DNA of 49,495 nucleotides, from contig NZ_FOQY01000047.1 in NCBI RefSeq assembly GCF_900113865.1, positions 1-49,495 on the forward strand. The letters are read 5' to 3'. Below, piece by piece: positions 8,266 to 15,955 of this stretch. A program made the position numbers and the translations under genes. This DNA is from Streptosporangium canum. GTDB lineage: Bacteria; Actinomycetota; Actinomycetes; Streptosporangiales; Streptosporangiaceae. The notes under the pieces were generated by a model that did not search any database, was not told the DNA's origin, and worked only from the letters and a program-made list of their open reading frames with translations. The first letter of the stretch is position 1; each line of letters starts with the position of its first letter.

Positions 8266-8844
8266 TCAGACGCACTGCCACAGGAAGCGGCCTTCCTGCC
8301 CGTCGCCGCTGATGAACCCGTAATACACGTGGTCGTCATCGAAGGTCAGGTGGCCGCACGACCCGTCGCCGCATGAGCCCAGTTGGAAGAGGAACGACCA
8401 GGGGCCACCCGGTGGATACTCCTCATCCCGCAGCCAGGCCGGTGATCCGTACATCCTGGACTCATAACCTTCCAGGTCGCCAGGACAGGCGGGTTCCAGG
8501 TCGACCGGCGTCCCACCGCCCGGTGACGGATCCCAAGAGGGAACGACCGTCGTGATGAACGGCGGAATCCGGCCGGGCTGGATGATCAACGCGTTCTTGC
8601 CCGCCTCGGGCGCCCATGTCTCTTCGCAGTCGCCGCATATGAACAGGTAGGCCATGTGAAGCTCGTCACCCGGCAGCCGGAACTGCCCGACGAACGCCAT
8701 CGGGTTGTCCCACCTGGCGCAGAGCGGCCACTGCGCCTCCCCGACCCAGTCGGGGTCGCCGCCGATCCTGGTCACGAACTCGTCCACAGGACCGGCCGTG
8801 TCCTTGAGGAACATGACATATGCGGGATCGTCATCCGTGATCAC
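8266..8844 (-). CDS. DUF1963 (YwqG-like) protein
   Basis: 192 residues, GTG start at 8844 with AGGGTG upstream. The N-terminal half has RIGGDPDWVGEAQWPLC and AFVGQFRLPG, matching the YwqG/DUF1963 pattern of GG-P-W followed by a FxGQ strand. CGDCEETW and CGDGSCGHL give two cysteine clusters that could bind a metal. The C-terminus YGFISGDGQEGRFLWQCV is a typical family end. Soluble, no signal peptide; function unknown. It lies 135 bp upstream of sigma module 1 on the same strand and could head the same transcript. Confidence 0.6.
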   Translation of the reverse strand: MITDDDPAYVMFLKDTAGPVDEFVTRIGGDPDWVGEAQWPLCARWDNPMAFVGQFRLPGDELHMAYLFICGDCEETWAPEAGKNALIIQPGRIPPFITTVVPSWDPSPGGGTPVDLEPACPGDLEGYESRMYGSPAWLRDEEYPPGGPWSFLFQLGSCGDGSCGHLTFDDDHVYYGFISGDGQEGRFLWQCV

Positions 8845-8894
8845 GCGGGCACCCTAACGGCCGCCGGTGACATATCCGGAGTACGTGGGCTTCC

Positions 8895-8944
8895 CCTCAT
8901 CGCCGCTTGACCACCTACGCCCCTCACCGAAGGGGGATGCGTCC
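8895..8944 (-). repeat. Dispersed 50-bp repeat, copy A
   Basis: Closely matches 10919-10968, with a few substitutions and one 2-nt gap. The shared core is CCTCATCGCCGC, TGACC, CCTACGCC and CTCACC. It lies 50-100 bp upstream of the DUF1963 gene, as copy B lies 150-200 bp upstream of the module 2 sigma gene. One minus-strand frame reads VRGVGGQAAMR in both copies. Could be a duplicated promoter/leader element or remnant of a duplicated gene end. Confidence 0.65.
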
Positions 8945-9100
8945 GCGTCGGTGCTCGCGCGTACGGTGAGGAGGCTCCTCGGGGGCTGAGAAGCATCGGA
9001 ACCGAATCGCGCGGCTGTACTCTGCGTGATCGCTCGCACGGCAAAGTGGCGCCCCTTGAGAGCCGCACAGCTCCATGAACTGGTACCGGCTCCCTGACCT

Positions 9101-9149
9101 AAAAAGCGAAGGCGATGATGGCCCGGGCGGTGCCCGGGCCATCATCGCC
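9101..9149 (-). terminator. Strong intrinsic terminator for module 2
   Basis: An 18-bp perfect stem (9111-9128 with 9132-9149) closes a 3-nt loop. On the minus strand it is followed by TTCGC and a run of five T (9105-9101), a classic intrinsic terminator, rare in such GC-rich DNA. It ends the transcript of the module 2 sigma/partner pair, about 190 nt past the partner stop. Confidence 0.8.
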
Positions 9150-9339
9150 GAGGTATGGCAGCGCTAGAACATGGCCACGGTGGTGCCACTGCTGACCGGC
9201 AAGGGCGTAATGGGTGGTGGTCGCCTCACCCCATCCCCTTCTCGGCCGACTGACACGGGCTGAGAGGCAGATGGACAACGACTGCCCACCTGCTCTGACT
9301 CGGCCTTGCTCCATGAGCCATGTCATGTCCGTACGGGCG

Positions 9340-10221
9340 TTAAGGGCAGATTGGGTCGATGCAGAATCCAGGTGGCGGGGTCGTGTTCGGGCCCGGCGCG
9401 GCGCGCAGGACGATCACGCCGTCGTTGTAGGTTTCCGCCGTCGTCACCGACCAACCGGGATCAATGCGGGAAGCGGGCACGTCATTCTCGAAGCGAACGC
9501 CCTCCTCGTCGCTTCGCAGCGGCCAGTCGAGGCCGTAGGCCACCTTCAGGTCGTGCTCGCGCACGACGCGCACCGCCTCGGCCACCGAACGTCCCCGCAG
9601 CTTCACCCCGGCCAGTGCCTCACCCGGCAAGCTGGCGTCGGCGGGGGAGGCGTACTTCTCGCCGGGTTTCGCCGGGCGGCTCAGGCTGACCTCCGCGGGC
9701 CCGGTGATGTCCGCGGTGACGCGGAAGGCCGTTATGCAGTTTGCGATCCGCTCAGGACAGCTGTCCCCGGCGAACGTCGCTTTTGCGTCGGGGTCGGTCT
9801 TGTCGAATCCGAAGACGGAGCCTACGTAGTGTGGCGAGACGGGGATCAGCGTCACCGTGAGGTTGTCCAGGCCGACCTTGTGGAAGGCCTTCTGCAGCTC
9901 GGCGGGGTCGGGATCCCCCTCGGTGAAGTAGAAGGCGTACTCGTCGCCGACGCGGTCGATCGTCACGGCCTGGCTGGCGTACACCTGCTCGGACGCTTTG
10001 AGCAGGGACGGCCCGACGACGATGGCTCCGGCCAGGACGGCGGTCGCGGCCAGGCCGAGCAGGGCGCGGCGAGGAGAGGGCATCAGCCGTCGCCGGGCCG
10101 GGGTGTGCTCCAGCGCGACGATCTCCGCCAGCAGCGCGTCCGCCCCCGCGGTGGACGCCCGGCCGGCCAGGTCCTCATCCAGTACCCTGGCCCGGTTCTT
10201 GAAGATCTGGTCGTTGTTCAC
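9340..10221 (-). CDS. Single-pass membrane protein, partner of ECF sigma factor (module 2)
   Basis: 293 residues, the same length as the module 1 partner. The GTG start at 10221 overlaps the sigma stop by 4 nt. N-terminal 50 residues are cytoplasmic and lack a zinc anti-sigma motif; transmembrane helix about 53-73 (RALLGLAATAVLAGAIVVGP); the extracellular part has YASQAVTIDRVGDEYAFYF and TLIPVSPHYVGSVFG and ends in CIDPICP. The layout (beta segment, GL-LTV strand, SPxxVG) parallels the module 1 partner, indicating paralogy. Predicted sensor/anti-sigma role is inferred from position. Confidence 0.72.
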   Translation of the reverse strand: MNNDQIFKNRARVLDEDLAGRASTAGADALLAEIVALEHTPARRRLMPSPRRALLGLAATAVLAGAIVVGPSLLKASEQVYASQAVTIDRVGDEYAFYFTEGDPDPAELQKAFHKVGLDNLTVTLIPVSPHYVGSVFGFDKTDPDAKATFAGDSCPERIANCITAFRVTADITGPAEVSLSRPAKPGEKYASPADASLPGEALAGVKLRGRSVAEAVRVVREHDLKVAYGLDWPLRSDEEGVRFENDVPASRIDPGWSVTTAETYNDGVIVLRAAPGPNTTPPPGFCIDPICP

Positions 10222-10769
10222 CGTGACTCCTTCTCAGTAAGTAGCCGTGATGCGAAACGGGCGGCCGATGGGCGGGTCTTCTCCAGGGCCTTGGCGAAGC
10301 GCTTGCGGGCCCGGTGCAGGCGGATGCGGGCGGCGTTGCGTGAGCAGTCCAGCACCGTGGCGATCTCGCCGGGGTCGAGCCCCTCCCAGAGCGTCAGGGC
10401 CAGCAGTTCACGATCGCTGTCGGCGAGCATGTCCATGGCCTCATCCACGCCGGGCTGCTCACTGCGGTGGGAGGGGGCGGCGTAGAGGTGTTCGATCTCG
10501 TCGGTGAGTTCGGTGTGCCGGGTGAGCCTGCGCCGCTCGCTGCGGCGGTGGTTGGCCAGGACCCGCCGGGCCACGCCGTACAGCCAGAGCTTGCCGCCTT
10601 CACCGGCGGGGAGCTCGGCTATCCGCCGCCAGGCGATCACATAGGTCTCGGCCACCACGTCGGCGGCGTCCTCGGGAGAGGAACACCGCCGCACGGCGTA
10701 TCCGAGGATCTGCTCGTAGGTTCGCCGGTACACCGCCTCGAACCGGGACCGGTCGTCTTGTTCACTCAC
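10218..10769 (-). CDS. ECF-type RNA polymerase sigma factor (module 2)
   Basis: 183 residues, GTG at 10769 preceded by GAGGA. Region 2 shows ADVVAETYVIAWRRIAELP and LWLYGVARRVLANHRR; region 4 shows LTLWEGLDPGEIATVLDCSRNAARIRLHRARKRF. Very similar in layout to the module 1 and module 3 sigmas, including the WLYGVAR signature, so these three are likely tandem paralogues. Dispersed repeat copy B lies 150 bp upstream. Confidence 0.92.
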   Translation of the reverse strand: MSEQDDRSRFEAVYRRTYEQILGYAVRRCSSPEDAADVVAETYVIAWRRIAELPAGEGGKLWLYGVARRVLANHRRSERRRLTRHTELTDEIEHLYAAPSHRSEQPGVDEAMDMLADSDRELLALTLWEGLDPGEIATVLDCSRNAARIRLHRARKRFAKALEKTRPSAARFASRLLTEKESR

Positions 10770-10918
10770 GCGTCATCCTCGTCAGGCCTTCCGAACGCTG
10801 CGGGCTTTCAATTCCTACGTGTCCGCGGGCGACGGCAGAATTTCAGGCCAGGCATGAACGACTGAGCCGATCGGAGCGGGCCCGCACCCCGTGGCGTGCG
10901 AAAGGACACCCGGCTCGA

Positions 10919-10968
10919 CCTCATCGCCGCCTGACCGCCTACGCCTCTCACCAGGGTGGATGTATCCG
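10919..10968 (-). repeat. Dispersed 50-bp repeat, copy B
   Basis: Counterpart of 8895-8944 about 2 kb away, in the same orientation, in the 246-bp gap between the module 3 partner gene and the module 2 sigma gene. The match is nearly continuous and breaks down on both sides. Confidence 0.65.
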
Positions 10969-11015
10969 GGCCGACCAGCCAGAGGTCCGCGCCCGGCCGG
11001 CCGGTCCGGTGGGCT

Positions 11016-12062
11016 TCACTCGGTCGAGGGCGGGGACGGCTCGGTGTCGGTCCAGCCGGACTCCAGCACCACGTTGACGTGGCTGTCCCCATCCGGGGTG
11101 ACGATGCCCTCAACAGCCAGCACCTTGGAGGTGTCGGGGTCGATGATCAGCCTGATCCGGGGGGTTCGGTCCCCCTGGATCAGGAAGGTCACGGCGATGC
11201 CGGGCCGCCCCCGCGGGTCGGTGGTCGGGCCTTCGACCCGTACCGCGGGCAGCGTCGCCAGCGCCTGGTAGGCGGCGCTGCGCACCTGGGGGGAGGCGGG
11301 CAGTGCGTACAGAAGGTTGGCCAAGGTCCTCGGCAGGGCGTCCTCATCCGGGCCGACGCCGTTGTCTCTGCGGATCGCCTCAATGGCCCGCTTCTTCAAC
11401 GCCTCAGGGTCGGCGGGCAGCGCCTCGATCTCCTTCAAGGTCATGGGCATGGCACTCCAGTAGAGTCTGTGCTTTTTCTTGTTCTGGAAGAACATGGCTT
11501 CGCCGGGTGCGGCGGAGAAAGGGGGGGAGGGGTCCTTCCCCTTCGCCCACTCGGTCGGCGAGCCGTCCCGGCGCCACGCCTCCATGTCCAGGGGACGTGC
11601 GGTCAGCTCCCTGAAGCCGGTCCAGGTTCGGCCGTCCTTTGCCACCCACCTCTCCGACAGCTCGGAGGTTTCCAGACGGTAGGTGATGCCGTTCTCGCTG
11701 TACGGCCAGAGCCGCTGATGCGTGTACAGCTCCTTGAGGTGCCAGTAGGCCCCGTCGGGGGCGGCTTCGGCCTTGGCGGCGGCGGCCAGCAGAATCGACG
11801 TGCCCGACAGGGCGGTGCCGCCGGATGTGGACGTGGGAGAGGGCACCGCAGTGGGGGCCACCTGGCCCAGGAAGACCGCCGCCCCGGCCGCGACCGCTGC
11901 GAGCCCGATGGCGCCGGCCCGCCACGGCGGACGCTGGGCCGCCCGGTGCGGGCGTGCCTGGGTCGCCATGATCGCCTCACGCAGGTCGCGCGCGCCGGGC
12001 CCCTGATCCGGCGCGTGCGGTGCGAGGTCGATGGCCTTCACCAGGTTGTCGATGTCACTCAT
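11016..12062 (-). CDS. CU044_5270-type membrane protein, partner of ECF sigma factor (module 3)
   Basis: 348 residues; ATG at 12062 overlaps the sigma stop (ATGA). N-terminal cytoplasmic segment with GPGARDLREAIMA, transmembrane helix about 58-78 (GAIGLAAVAAGAAVFLG), then a large extracellular domain with WHLKELYTHQRLWPY, DGRTWTGFRELTARPL and a terminal RIRLIIDPDTSKVLAVEG strand. This matches the actinobacterial CU044_5270 family, which habitually sits behind ECF sigma genes. It has no zinc anti-sigma motif. It is unlike the module 1 and 2 partners outside the N-terminal topology. Confidence 0.78.
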   Translation of the reverse strand: MSDIDNLVKAIDLAPHAPDQGPGARDLREAIMATQARPHRAAQRPPWRAGAIGLAAVAAGAAVFLGQVAPTAVPSPTSTSGGTALSGTSILLAAAAKAEAAPDGAYWHLKELYTHQRLWPYSENGITYRLETSELSERWVAKDGRTWTGFRELTARPLDMEAWRRDGSPTEWAKGKDPSPPFSAAPGEAMFFQNKKKHRLYWSAMPMTLKEIEALPADPEALKKRAIEAIRRDNGVGPDEDALPRTLANLLYALPASPQVRSAAYQALATLPAVRVEGPTTDPRGRPGIAVTFLIQGDRTPRIRLIIDPDTSKVLAVEGIVTPDGDSHVNVVLESGWTDTEPSPPSTE

Positions 12063-12571
12063 GCTTCCCCCATCGCGATCGTCAAGGATGCCTGCCGCTC
12101 CAGCGCCGCCGCCAGCCGCTTGCGCGCCCGACGCAGCCGGGTCCGGGCGGCGATAGCCGTACAACCCACGACTTTGGCGATCCGCTCGCTGGTCAGGCCC
12201 TCCCAGCAGGCCAGCGCCAGGACCTCGCGGTCACGCTCGGGCAACTCGTCGAAGGCGGCGCGAACATGCTCCAGTTCGACCGGTCTGACCGGTCGGTCGG
12301 CGGCCAGTTCCGCACGCAGCCGCTCGGCGAGCCCAGCCCTGCGGGAAGCGCCGCGCTGCTGGTTGGCCAGCACGCGGCGGGCCACCCCGTACAGCCACAG
12401 CAGCGCCTCCTCGCCCTCGGGCACGTCGTCGATGCGCCGCCAGGCGGTAAGGAACGTCTCGGAGATGACGTCGGCGGTGTCGTCGGGGGAGCCGGTACGG
12501 CGGGCGGCGTACTGATGTATCGCCGGGTAGTACGCGTCGTAGACCGCCTCGAAGCGATCTCGGTGTGTCAC
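12059..12571 (-). CDS. ECF-type RNA polymerase sigma factor (module 3)
   Basis: 170 residues from the GTG at 12571, chosen because AAGGAGA lies 4 nt before it; a longer frame from 12619 would run through the inverted repeat at 12590-12620. Region 2: ADVISETFLTAWRRIDDVP and LWLYGVARRVLANQQR. Region 4: LACWEGLTSERIAKVVGCTAIAARTRLRRARKRL. Coupled to its membrane partner by a 4-nt overlap. Confidence 0.9.
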   Translation of the reverse strand: MTHRDRFEAVYDAYYPAIHQYAARRTGSPDDTADVISETFLTAWRRIDDVPEGEEALLWLYGVARRVLANQQRGASRRAGLAERLRAELAADRPVRPVELEHVRAAFDELPERDREVLALACWEGLTSERIAKVVGCTAIAARTRLRRARKRLAAALERQASLTIAMGEA

Positions 12572-12589
12572 AGAGTCTCCTTGCCGAAA

Positions 12590-12620
12590 GGTGCCGGACA
12601 CCTGGTTAATGTCCGGCACC
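12590..12620. promoter_or_regulatory. Perfect 11-bp inverted repeat ahead of the module 3 sigma gene
   Basis: GGTGCCGGACA (12590-12600) and TGTCCGGCACC (12610-12620) flank a 9-nt loop. It ends 9 nt upstream of the AAGGAGA ribosome binding site. It is either an operator in the promoter/leader or an RNA hairpin that controls access to the start. Confidence 0.6.
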
Positions 12621-12656
12621 TTGCGGAATGTGGCAGATCACTGTGAGCAGTTCGCG

Positions 12657-13088
12657 CTACCGGCCCTGTCGTTCGGAAGCCGTACCGCCGCCGGGGCTGG
12701 TGACCTGGGCGCGTATCGGCCGAACTCCGACGCTGCTCTTGGTCTGCCTCCAGTACGGCTGCGCACGGTCGGCGGCGGCGGCGATGGCCGCGCCGTCGAC
12801 CTCGGTGAACGTCAGCGGCACGTCGTAGAGAGGCCATTCGACCGCGAACTCGAACGGCTCGGGCGGCGGCAGGGGCCACAGCCACAGGCTCCAGCTACTG
12901 GAGACGGAACGGTCGTCTCCTGACGCGCTGCCCCCTCTGCTCCGCTTGAGGATCGGACCCTCCGGACGCGGCGGCGGCCACTCGCCGGAGTCCGCTCTGC
13001 CGTCCACGGTCGTCGCCTTGGCCCCGTCCGGGAAGCGGCAGGCTCGCCTGGTCGAATCCCCGTCACCCCAGGTCGTCGAACGCTCCAC
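12657..13088 (-). pseudogene. C-terminal remnant of an actinobacterial protein ending in a WPLPPP / EWP domain
   Basis: The last 130 codons (GTG at 13088 is the only in-frame upstream start near the conserved part) include SWSLWLWPLPPPEPFEFAVE and a helix AAIAAAADRAQPYW, a pattern I know from the C-terminal part of longer actinobacterial hypothetical proteins. The expected N-terminal half is absent: the frame instead runs into the DUF397 gene, overlapping it by 26 bp. No ribosome binding site is evident. It is most likely a truncated gene, though a short functional protein is possible. Confidence 0.45.
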
Positions 13089-13269
13089 GCTTGATTGCGC
13101 CGGTGAAAGCGCGCCAGTCGTCAGGAGCGAAGACCAGCGCCGGGCCGTGAGGGTCCTTGCTGTCGCGGACAGCCACGACGCCGGGCAGATTGTCGGCCAC
13201 CTCGACGCAGTTGTTGCCGCTGCCACTCAAGCTGCTCTTGCGCCAGTCGGCTTTCGAGAGATCAGTCAT
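13063..13269 (-). CDS. DUF397 protein
   Basis: 68 residues with the full family pattern: WRKSSLSGSGNNCVEVA near the start, VAVRDSKDPHGPAL in the middle and DDWRAFTGAIKRG at the end. DUF397 proteins are small cytoplasmic proteins almost always paired with an XRE/DUF5753 regulator, as here, where the two genes overlap by 8 nt. The pairs act in actinomycete developmental control (BldB/WhiJ-type systems). Confidence 0.93.
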   Translation of the reverse strand: MTDLSKADWRKSSLSGSGNNCVEVADNLPGVVAVRDSKDPHGPALVFAPDDWRAFTGAIKRGAFDDLG

Positions 13270-14119
13270 GGATGAGCCGTTCCTTGGTGTCGGCGATCAG
13301 CTTCATGGAGTCCTCCGGGGACAGAGCTGCATCACAGATGCTCGTAAATGCCATTTTATAGCGATCTACGTGATCTGAACTCTCGACATATACATCACCG
13401 GCGGTACCTTCCACGTAGGCGATGTCAGGATCGACCTCTTCCGAGAAAGACAGGACGGTGAACGCTCCCTCCAGCCCCGTGTGTTCTCCGGCACTGTAGG
13501 GAAGCACGCGGATCGTCACATTGGGGCGCCGAGCTGCAACAAGCAGCGCTTCCAACTGGTCGCGCATCAACTGGTGGCCGCCGATCGGGCGGCGAATGAC
13601 ACCTTCGTCCATCACGGCACAGAGCTGTGGCGCGTCAGGGCGGCTGAGCAGCGTGCGTCGTGCCATACGGGCCATGACCCGCCGCTGAATATCATCGGCG
13701 TCGCGCGGCTCCGGCCTTCCGACGCTGATCACCGTACGGGCGTAGTCCTCGGTCTGCAGGAGGCCGGGAACGAGTTGCACCTCCCACTGGCGGATCAGGA
13801 CCGCTTCGTCTTCCAGGCCGATGTATGAGCCGGTGAACACGTCGGCGTAGGCGGTCCACCATCCCCGCTGCCGCACTTCTCTGGCCAGTTGGATCAGTCC
13901 GGCGCGAACTGATGAGTCGGCGCCGTACAGGTCGCAGGCATTGGCGACGTCGGTGGCACTGGCACGCGTGCGACCCGTTTCGATCCGGCTCACCTTGCTG
14001 CGACTCCATCCGAGTCGAGCGGCCGCGTCCTCGGGGCCCAGCCCGCTTGCTTCCCGCATCCTACGTAGCTCCCGAGCGAGACGCCGGAGCCGAACGGTAG
14101 GGCTGTAGGTCGGTGACAT
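13262..14119 (-). CDS. XRE-family regulator with DUF5753 domain (WhiJ-like)
   Basis: 285 residues from the ATG at 14119; the frame extends upstream to 14203 but the helix-turn-helix begins just after this Met. HTH about 10-65 (LRRMREASGLGPEDAAARLG, then WSRSKVSRIETGRTRAS). DUF5753 fills the rest (QWEVQLVPGLLQTEDYAR, RPNVTIRVLPYSAGEHTG and AYVEGTAGDVYVE). Known relatives repress genes until released by a DUF397 partner. The divergent region holds an inverted repeat at 14162-14181 that could be its operator. Confidence 0.92.
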   Translation of the reverse strand: MSPTYSPTVRLRRLARELRRMREASGLGPEDAAARLGWSRSKVSRIETGRTRASATDVANACDLYGADSSVRAGLIQLAREVRQRGWWTAYADVFTGSYIGLEDEAVLIRQWEVQLVPGLLQTEDYARTVISVGRPEPRDADDIQRRVMARMARRTLLSRPDAPQLCAVMDEGVIRRPIGGHQLMRDQLEALLVAARRPNVTIRVLPYSAGEHTGLEGAFTVLSFSEEVDPDIAYVEGTAGDVYVESSDHVDRYKMAFTSICDAALSPEDSMKLIADTKERLIHD

Positions 14120-14161
14120 GCACCCAGTGTGATGGGCTGATCGACAGAGCGCTATGGATAA

Positions 14162-14181
14162 GCAGATTAATTGGAATCTGC
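14162..14181. promoter_or_regulatory. Inverted repeat between the XRE gene and the HATPase operon
   Basis: GCAGATT, six bases, AATCTGC, in the AT-rich centre of the 246-bp divergent region, 43 bp from the XRE start and 8 bp from the -35 box on the other side. A repressor bound here would affect both directions. Confidence 0.5.
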
Positions 14182-14189
14182 ACAGTGCA

Positions 14190-14219
14190 TTGACATGGCG
14201 CATCGTGCGGACTCACTAT
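14190..14219 (+). promoter_or_regulatory. Candidate sigma-70 promoter for the HATPase operon
   Basis: TTGACA (14190-14195), 18-bp spacer, CACTAT (14214-14219). The -35 is perfect and the -10 weak. It lies about 145 nt upstream of the first gene. Confidence 0.4.
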
Positions 14220-14365
14220 GACGACGCACTTACTTTCTGTGGTCGACGGTCACTCTCGGTGGACGAGCTCTGAGGGTGGCGAGGCTGACGCTCTTTCCCG
14301 CGTACACGTATGAGTGCACCTACCAAGCATGTCGCGAAACGACTCCGCAGCAGGAGGCCAATGTC

Positions 14366-14671
14366 ATGAGCACAAGCGATCCGGAAGAGCGGTTCACCCG
14401 TCTGGTGCGGTTGGGGCGGGACCTGCGCCGGCTGGGTGTGGGCACCTCCCTGGTGCTGCCCGCGACCGGTTACCCGGTCCTGGAGATCAGGTCGGCGGGC
14501 GAGACCCGTGCCCGCATCACCGCCGTCCACCGCTCCCGCGGGTGGGTCTTCACCGGGCGATCCGGGCGATCCAGCTGGTTCGGGCGGGTACGGCCTTGGC
14601 GACCCGGCGCGTGGGTGTGGGCCGAGGCCGACAACGTCGCCGACGTCATCGCCTCGGCGGTGGCCCTATGA
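14366..14671 (+). CDS. Small uncharacterised protein coupled to a HATPase gene
   Basis: 101 residues; ATG at 14366 after a clear AGGAGG. No signal peptide or membrane segment. It is Arg/Gly/Trp-rich in the middle (RGWVFTGRSGRSSWFGRVRP), ends with an acidic/alanine helix (EADNVADVIASAVAL) and its stop overlaps the next start by 4 nt (ATGA). Similar short proteins accompany HATPase_c_2 genes downstream of, or divergent from, XRE/DUF397 pairs in actinomycetes. Function unknown; probably binds or modulates the HATPase. Confidence 0.75.
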   Translation: MSTSDPEERFTRLVRLGRDLRRLGVGTSLVLPATGYPVLEIRSAGETRARITAVHRSRGWVFTGRSGRSSWFGRVRPWRPGAWVWAEADNVADVIASAVAL

Positions 14672-15162
14672 GCGCGCCCCCGCACACCGCCTGCCGCTAC
14701 GAACGGCACCGGGCGGCCTCCCTCCGCTGGAGCGCGCTGCGCCCGCTGGCCCACGCGGAGTTCTCCGCCGTCCCCGGCTCGGTGGCCACCGCCCGCCAGT
14801 GGGCCCGCGAACTGCTCACCGGCACGGCTTCCGACACCACCGTCGATGACCTGGTGCTGCTGCTCAGCGAGGTGGTGACCAACGCGGTCGTCCACTCCGA
14901 CTCCGGACGCGCCCCCGGCGGATCGGTGATGGTGTGCCTGGGGTTCGGCGGCGGTCTCGTCCACGTCGAGGTCATCGACGACGGTTCGGCCACCAGCGTG
15001 CCCTTCGTCCGTGCCGCCGACGCCGACAGCGACGGCGGGCGCGGCCTGCTCCTGGTCGACCTCATCGCCACGGGCTGGGGAGCCTGCCGCGACGCGACGG
15101 GCAACGTCGTCTGGTTCCGCCTGCCCGCCGCCGCTCCCCAAAAGCCAGGCCTGTCCCTGTGA
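14668..15162 (+). CDS. ATP-binding protein, HATPase_c_2 (RsbW/SpoIIAB-like)
   Basis: 164 residues. The GHKL ATPase boxes are visible: N box in LLLSEVVTNAVVHSDSG, G1 in VEVIDDGSAT and G2 in GGRGLLLVDLIATGWG. The last residues (GNVVWFRLP) are typical of this small actinobacterial family. Characterised relatives are anti-sigma factors/serine kinases, but most members in actinomycetes are of unknown target. It lies opposite an XRE/DUF397 pair, an arrangement seen repeatedly in this phylum. Confidence 0.9.
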   Translation: MSAPPHTACRYERHRAASLRWSALRPLAHAEFSAVPGSVATARQWARELLTGTASDTTVDDLVLLLSEVVTNAVVHSDSGRAPGGSVMVCLGFGGGLVHVEVIDDGSATSVPFVRAADADSDGGRGLLLVDLIATGWGACRDATGNVVWFRLPAAAPQKPGLSL

Positions 15163-15364
15163 GCGTCCGCCGGGACACACATCCCATCCGGATGTGTCCG
15201 CGCCCCCGGCGCACGGCCAGGCCCGTTCTGTGCCTCCTCCCTACGGCTCCCTGCGGATCGGCTCGAACGCATCGTTTCGGCCTCCCGAGCACGCCGGGCA
15301 GCCGGAGAGGGCGGCCAGGTCTTCTCTTCCGGATCACTCTCGGGCGTGCGATAGGTTGCCCGCC

Positions 15365-15913
15365 ATGACTGAACTCGGTTCCGTCGCCTGGCCACCTGCT
15401 CCGATAAGGACCGAACGGCTCGTGCTCCGTGAGCCCGAGGCCCGGGACCGTGCAGCGCTCATCGAGCTGTTCACCTCGTCCGAGGTGGGCACCTACATCG
15501 GTGGCCCTCGACCGCGTGATGAGTTCGAGCGTGCGTTGCCTGCTGTGCCCAGGCGGCGCCCTGGCCTTTTCGTGGTCGATCTCGATGGGGCGATGATCGG
15601 CATCATCGAGATCGACCGGCGCGACGCTGAGCGTCCGGGTCACGTCCGTCCGGACGGCGGTGAGGCCGAACTCGGCTACATGTTCCTGCCGGAGGCGTGG
15701 GGATGGGGGTACGCCGCCGAGGCGTGCGCGGCGGCACTCGACTGGGTCGCCGACGCGCTTCCCGGCGAGCCGGTAGTGCTCAGCACCCAGACCGCCAACG
15801 AGCGCTCGATGCGCCTCGCGGTGAAGCTGGGGTTCACCGAGGTGGAGCGGTTCGAGGAGTACGGCGCCGAGCAGTGGTTCGGTGTGTGGTCCTCGGTCAC
15901 GCCGTCCGCTTGA
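15365..15913 (+). CDS. GNAT family N-acetyltransferase (RimJ/RimL type)
   Basis: 182 residues. RTERLVLREPEARDRAALIEL opens the fold, ELGYMFLPEAWGWGYAAEA is the acetyl-CoA binding strand/helix (the usual QRxGxGxA pattern is WGWGYAAE here), and TANERSMRLAVKLGFTEVER closes it. Soluble. The acceptor substrate is not predictable; Rim-type members acetylate protein N-termini or small amines. Confidence 0.87.
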   Translation: MTELGSVAWPPAPIRTERLVLREPEARDRAALIELFTSSEVGTYIGGPRPRDEFERALPAVPRRRPGLFVVDLDGAMIGIIEIDRRDAERPGHVRPDGGEAELGYMFLPEAWGWGYAAEACAAALDWVADALPGEPVVLSTQTANERSMRLAVKLGFTEVERFEEYGAEQWFGVWSSVTPSA

Positions 15914-15955
15914 GCTCGGCCGTTTCTCTCAGATCAGCTGATCGTTGGTCTGGGT

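Larger units (their letters stand above)
8845..9339. other. 495-bp intergenic region between DUF1963 and the module 2 partner gene
   Basis: It contains dispersed repeat copy A (8895-8944) and the strong hairpin terminator (9101-9149), plus a short minus-strand open frame (9099-9326) whose last codons are the hairpin itself and which I do not accept as a gene. Nothing else recognisable. Confidence 0.6.

Noticed and set aside
9099..9326. Short minus-strand frame ending in the strong hairpin
   Set aside because: Its last codons are the terminator stem itself, no ribosome binding site, no homology recognised.
7549..12571. Zinc-binding anti-sigma (ZAS) domains in the sigma partners
   Set aside because: Searched the first 60 residues of each partner for HxxxCxxC and found none; cysteines occur only in the extracellular parts.
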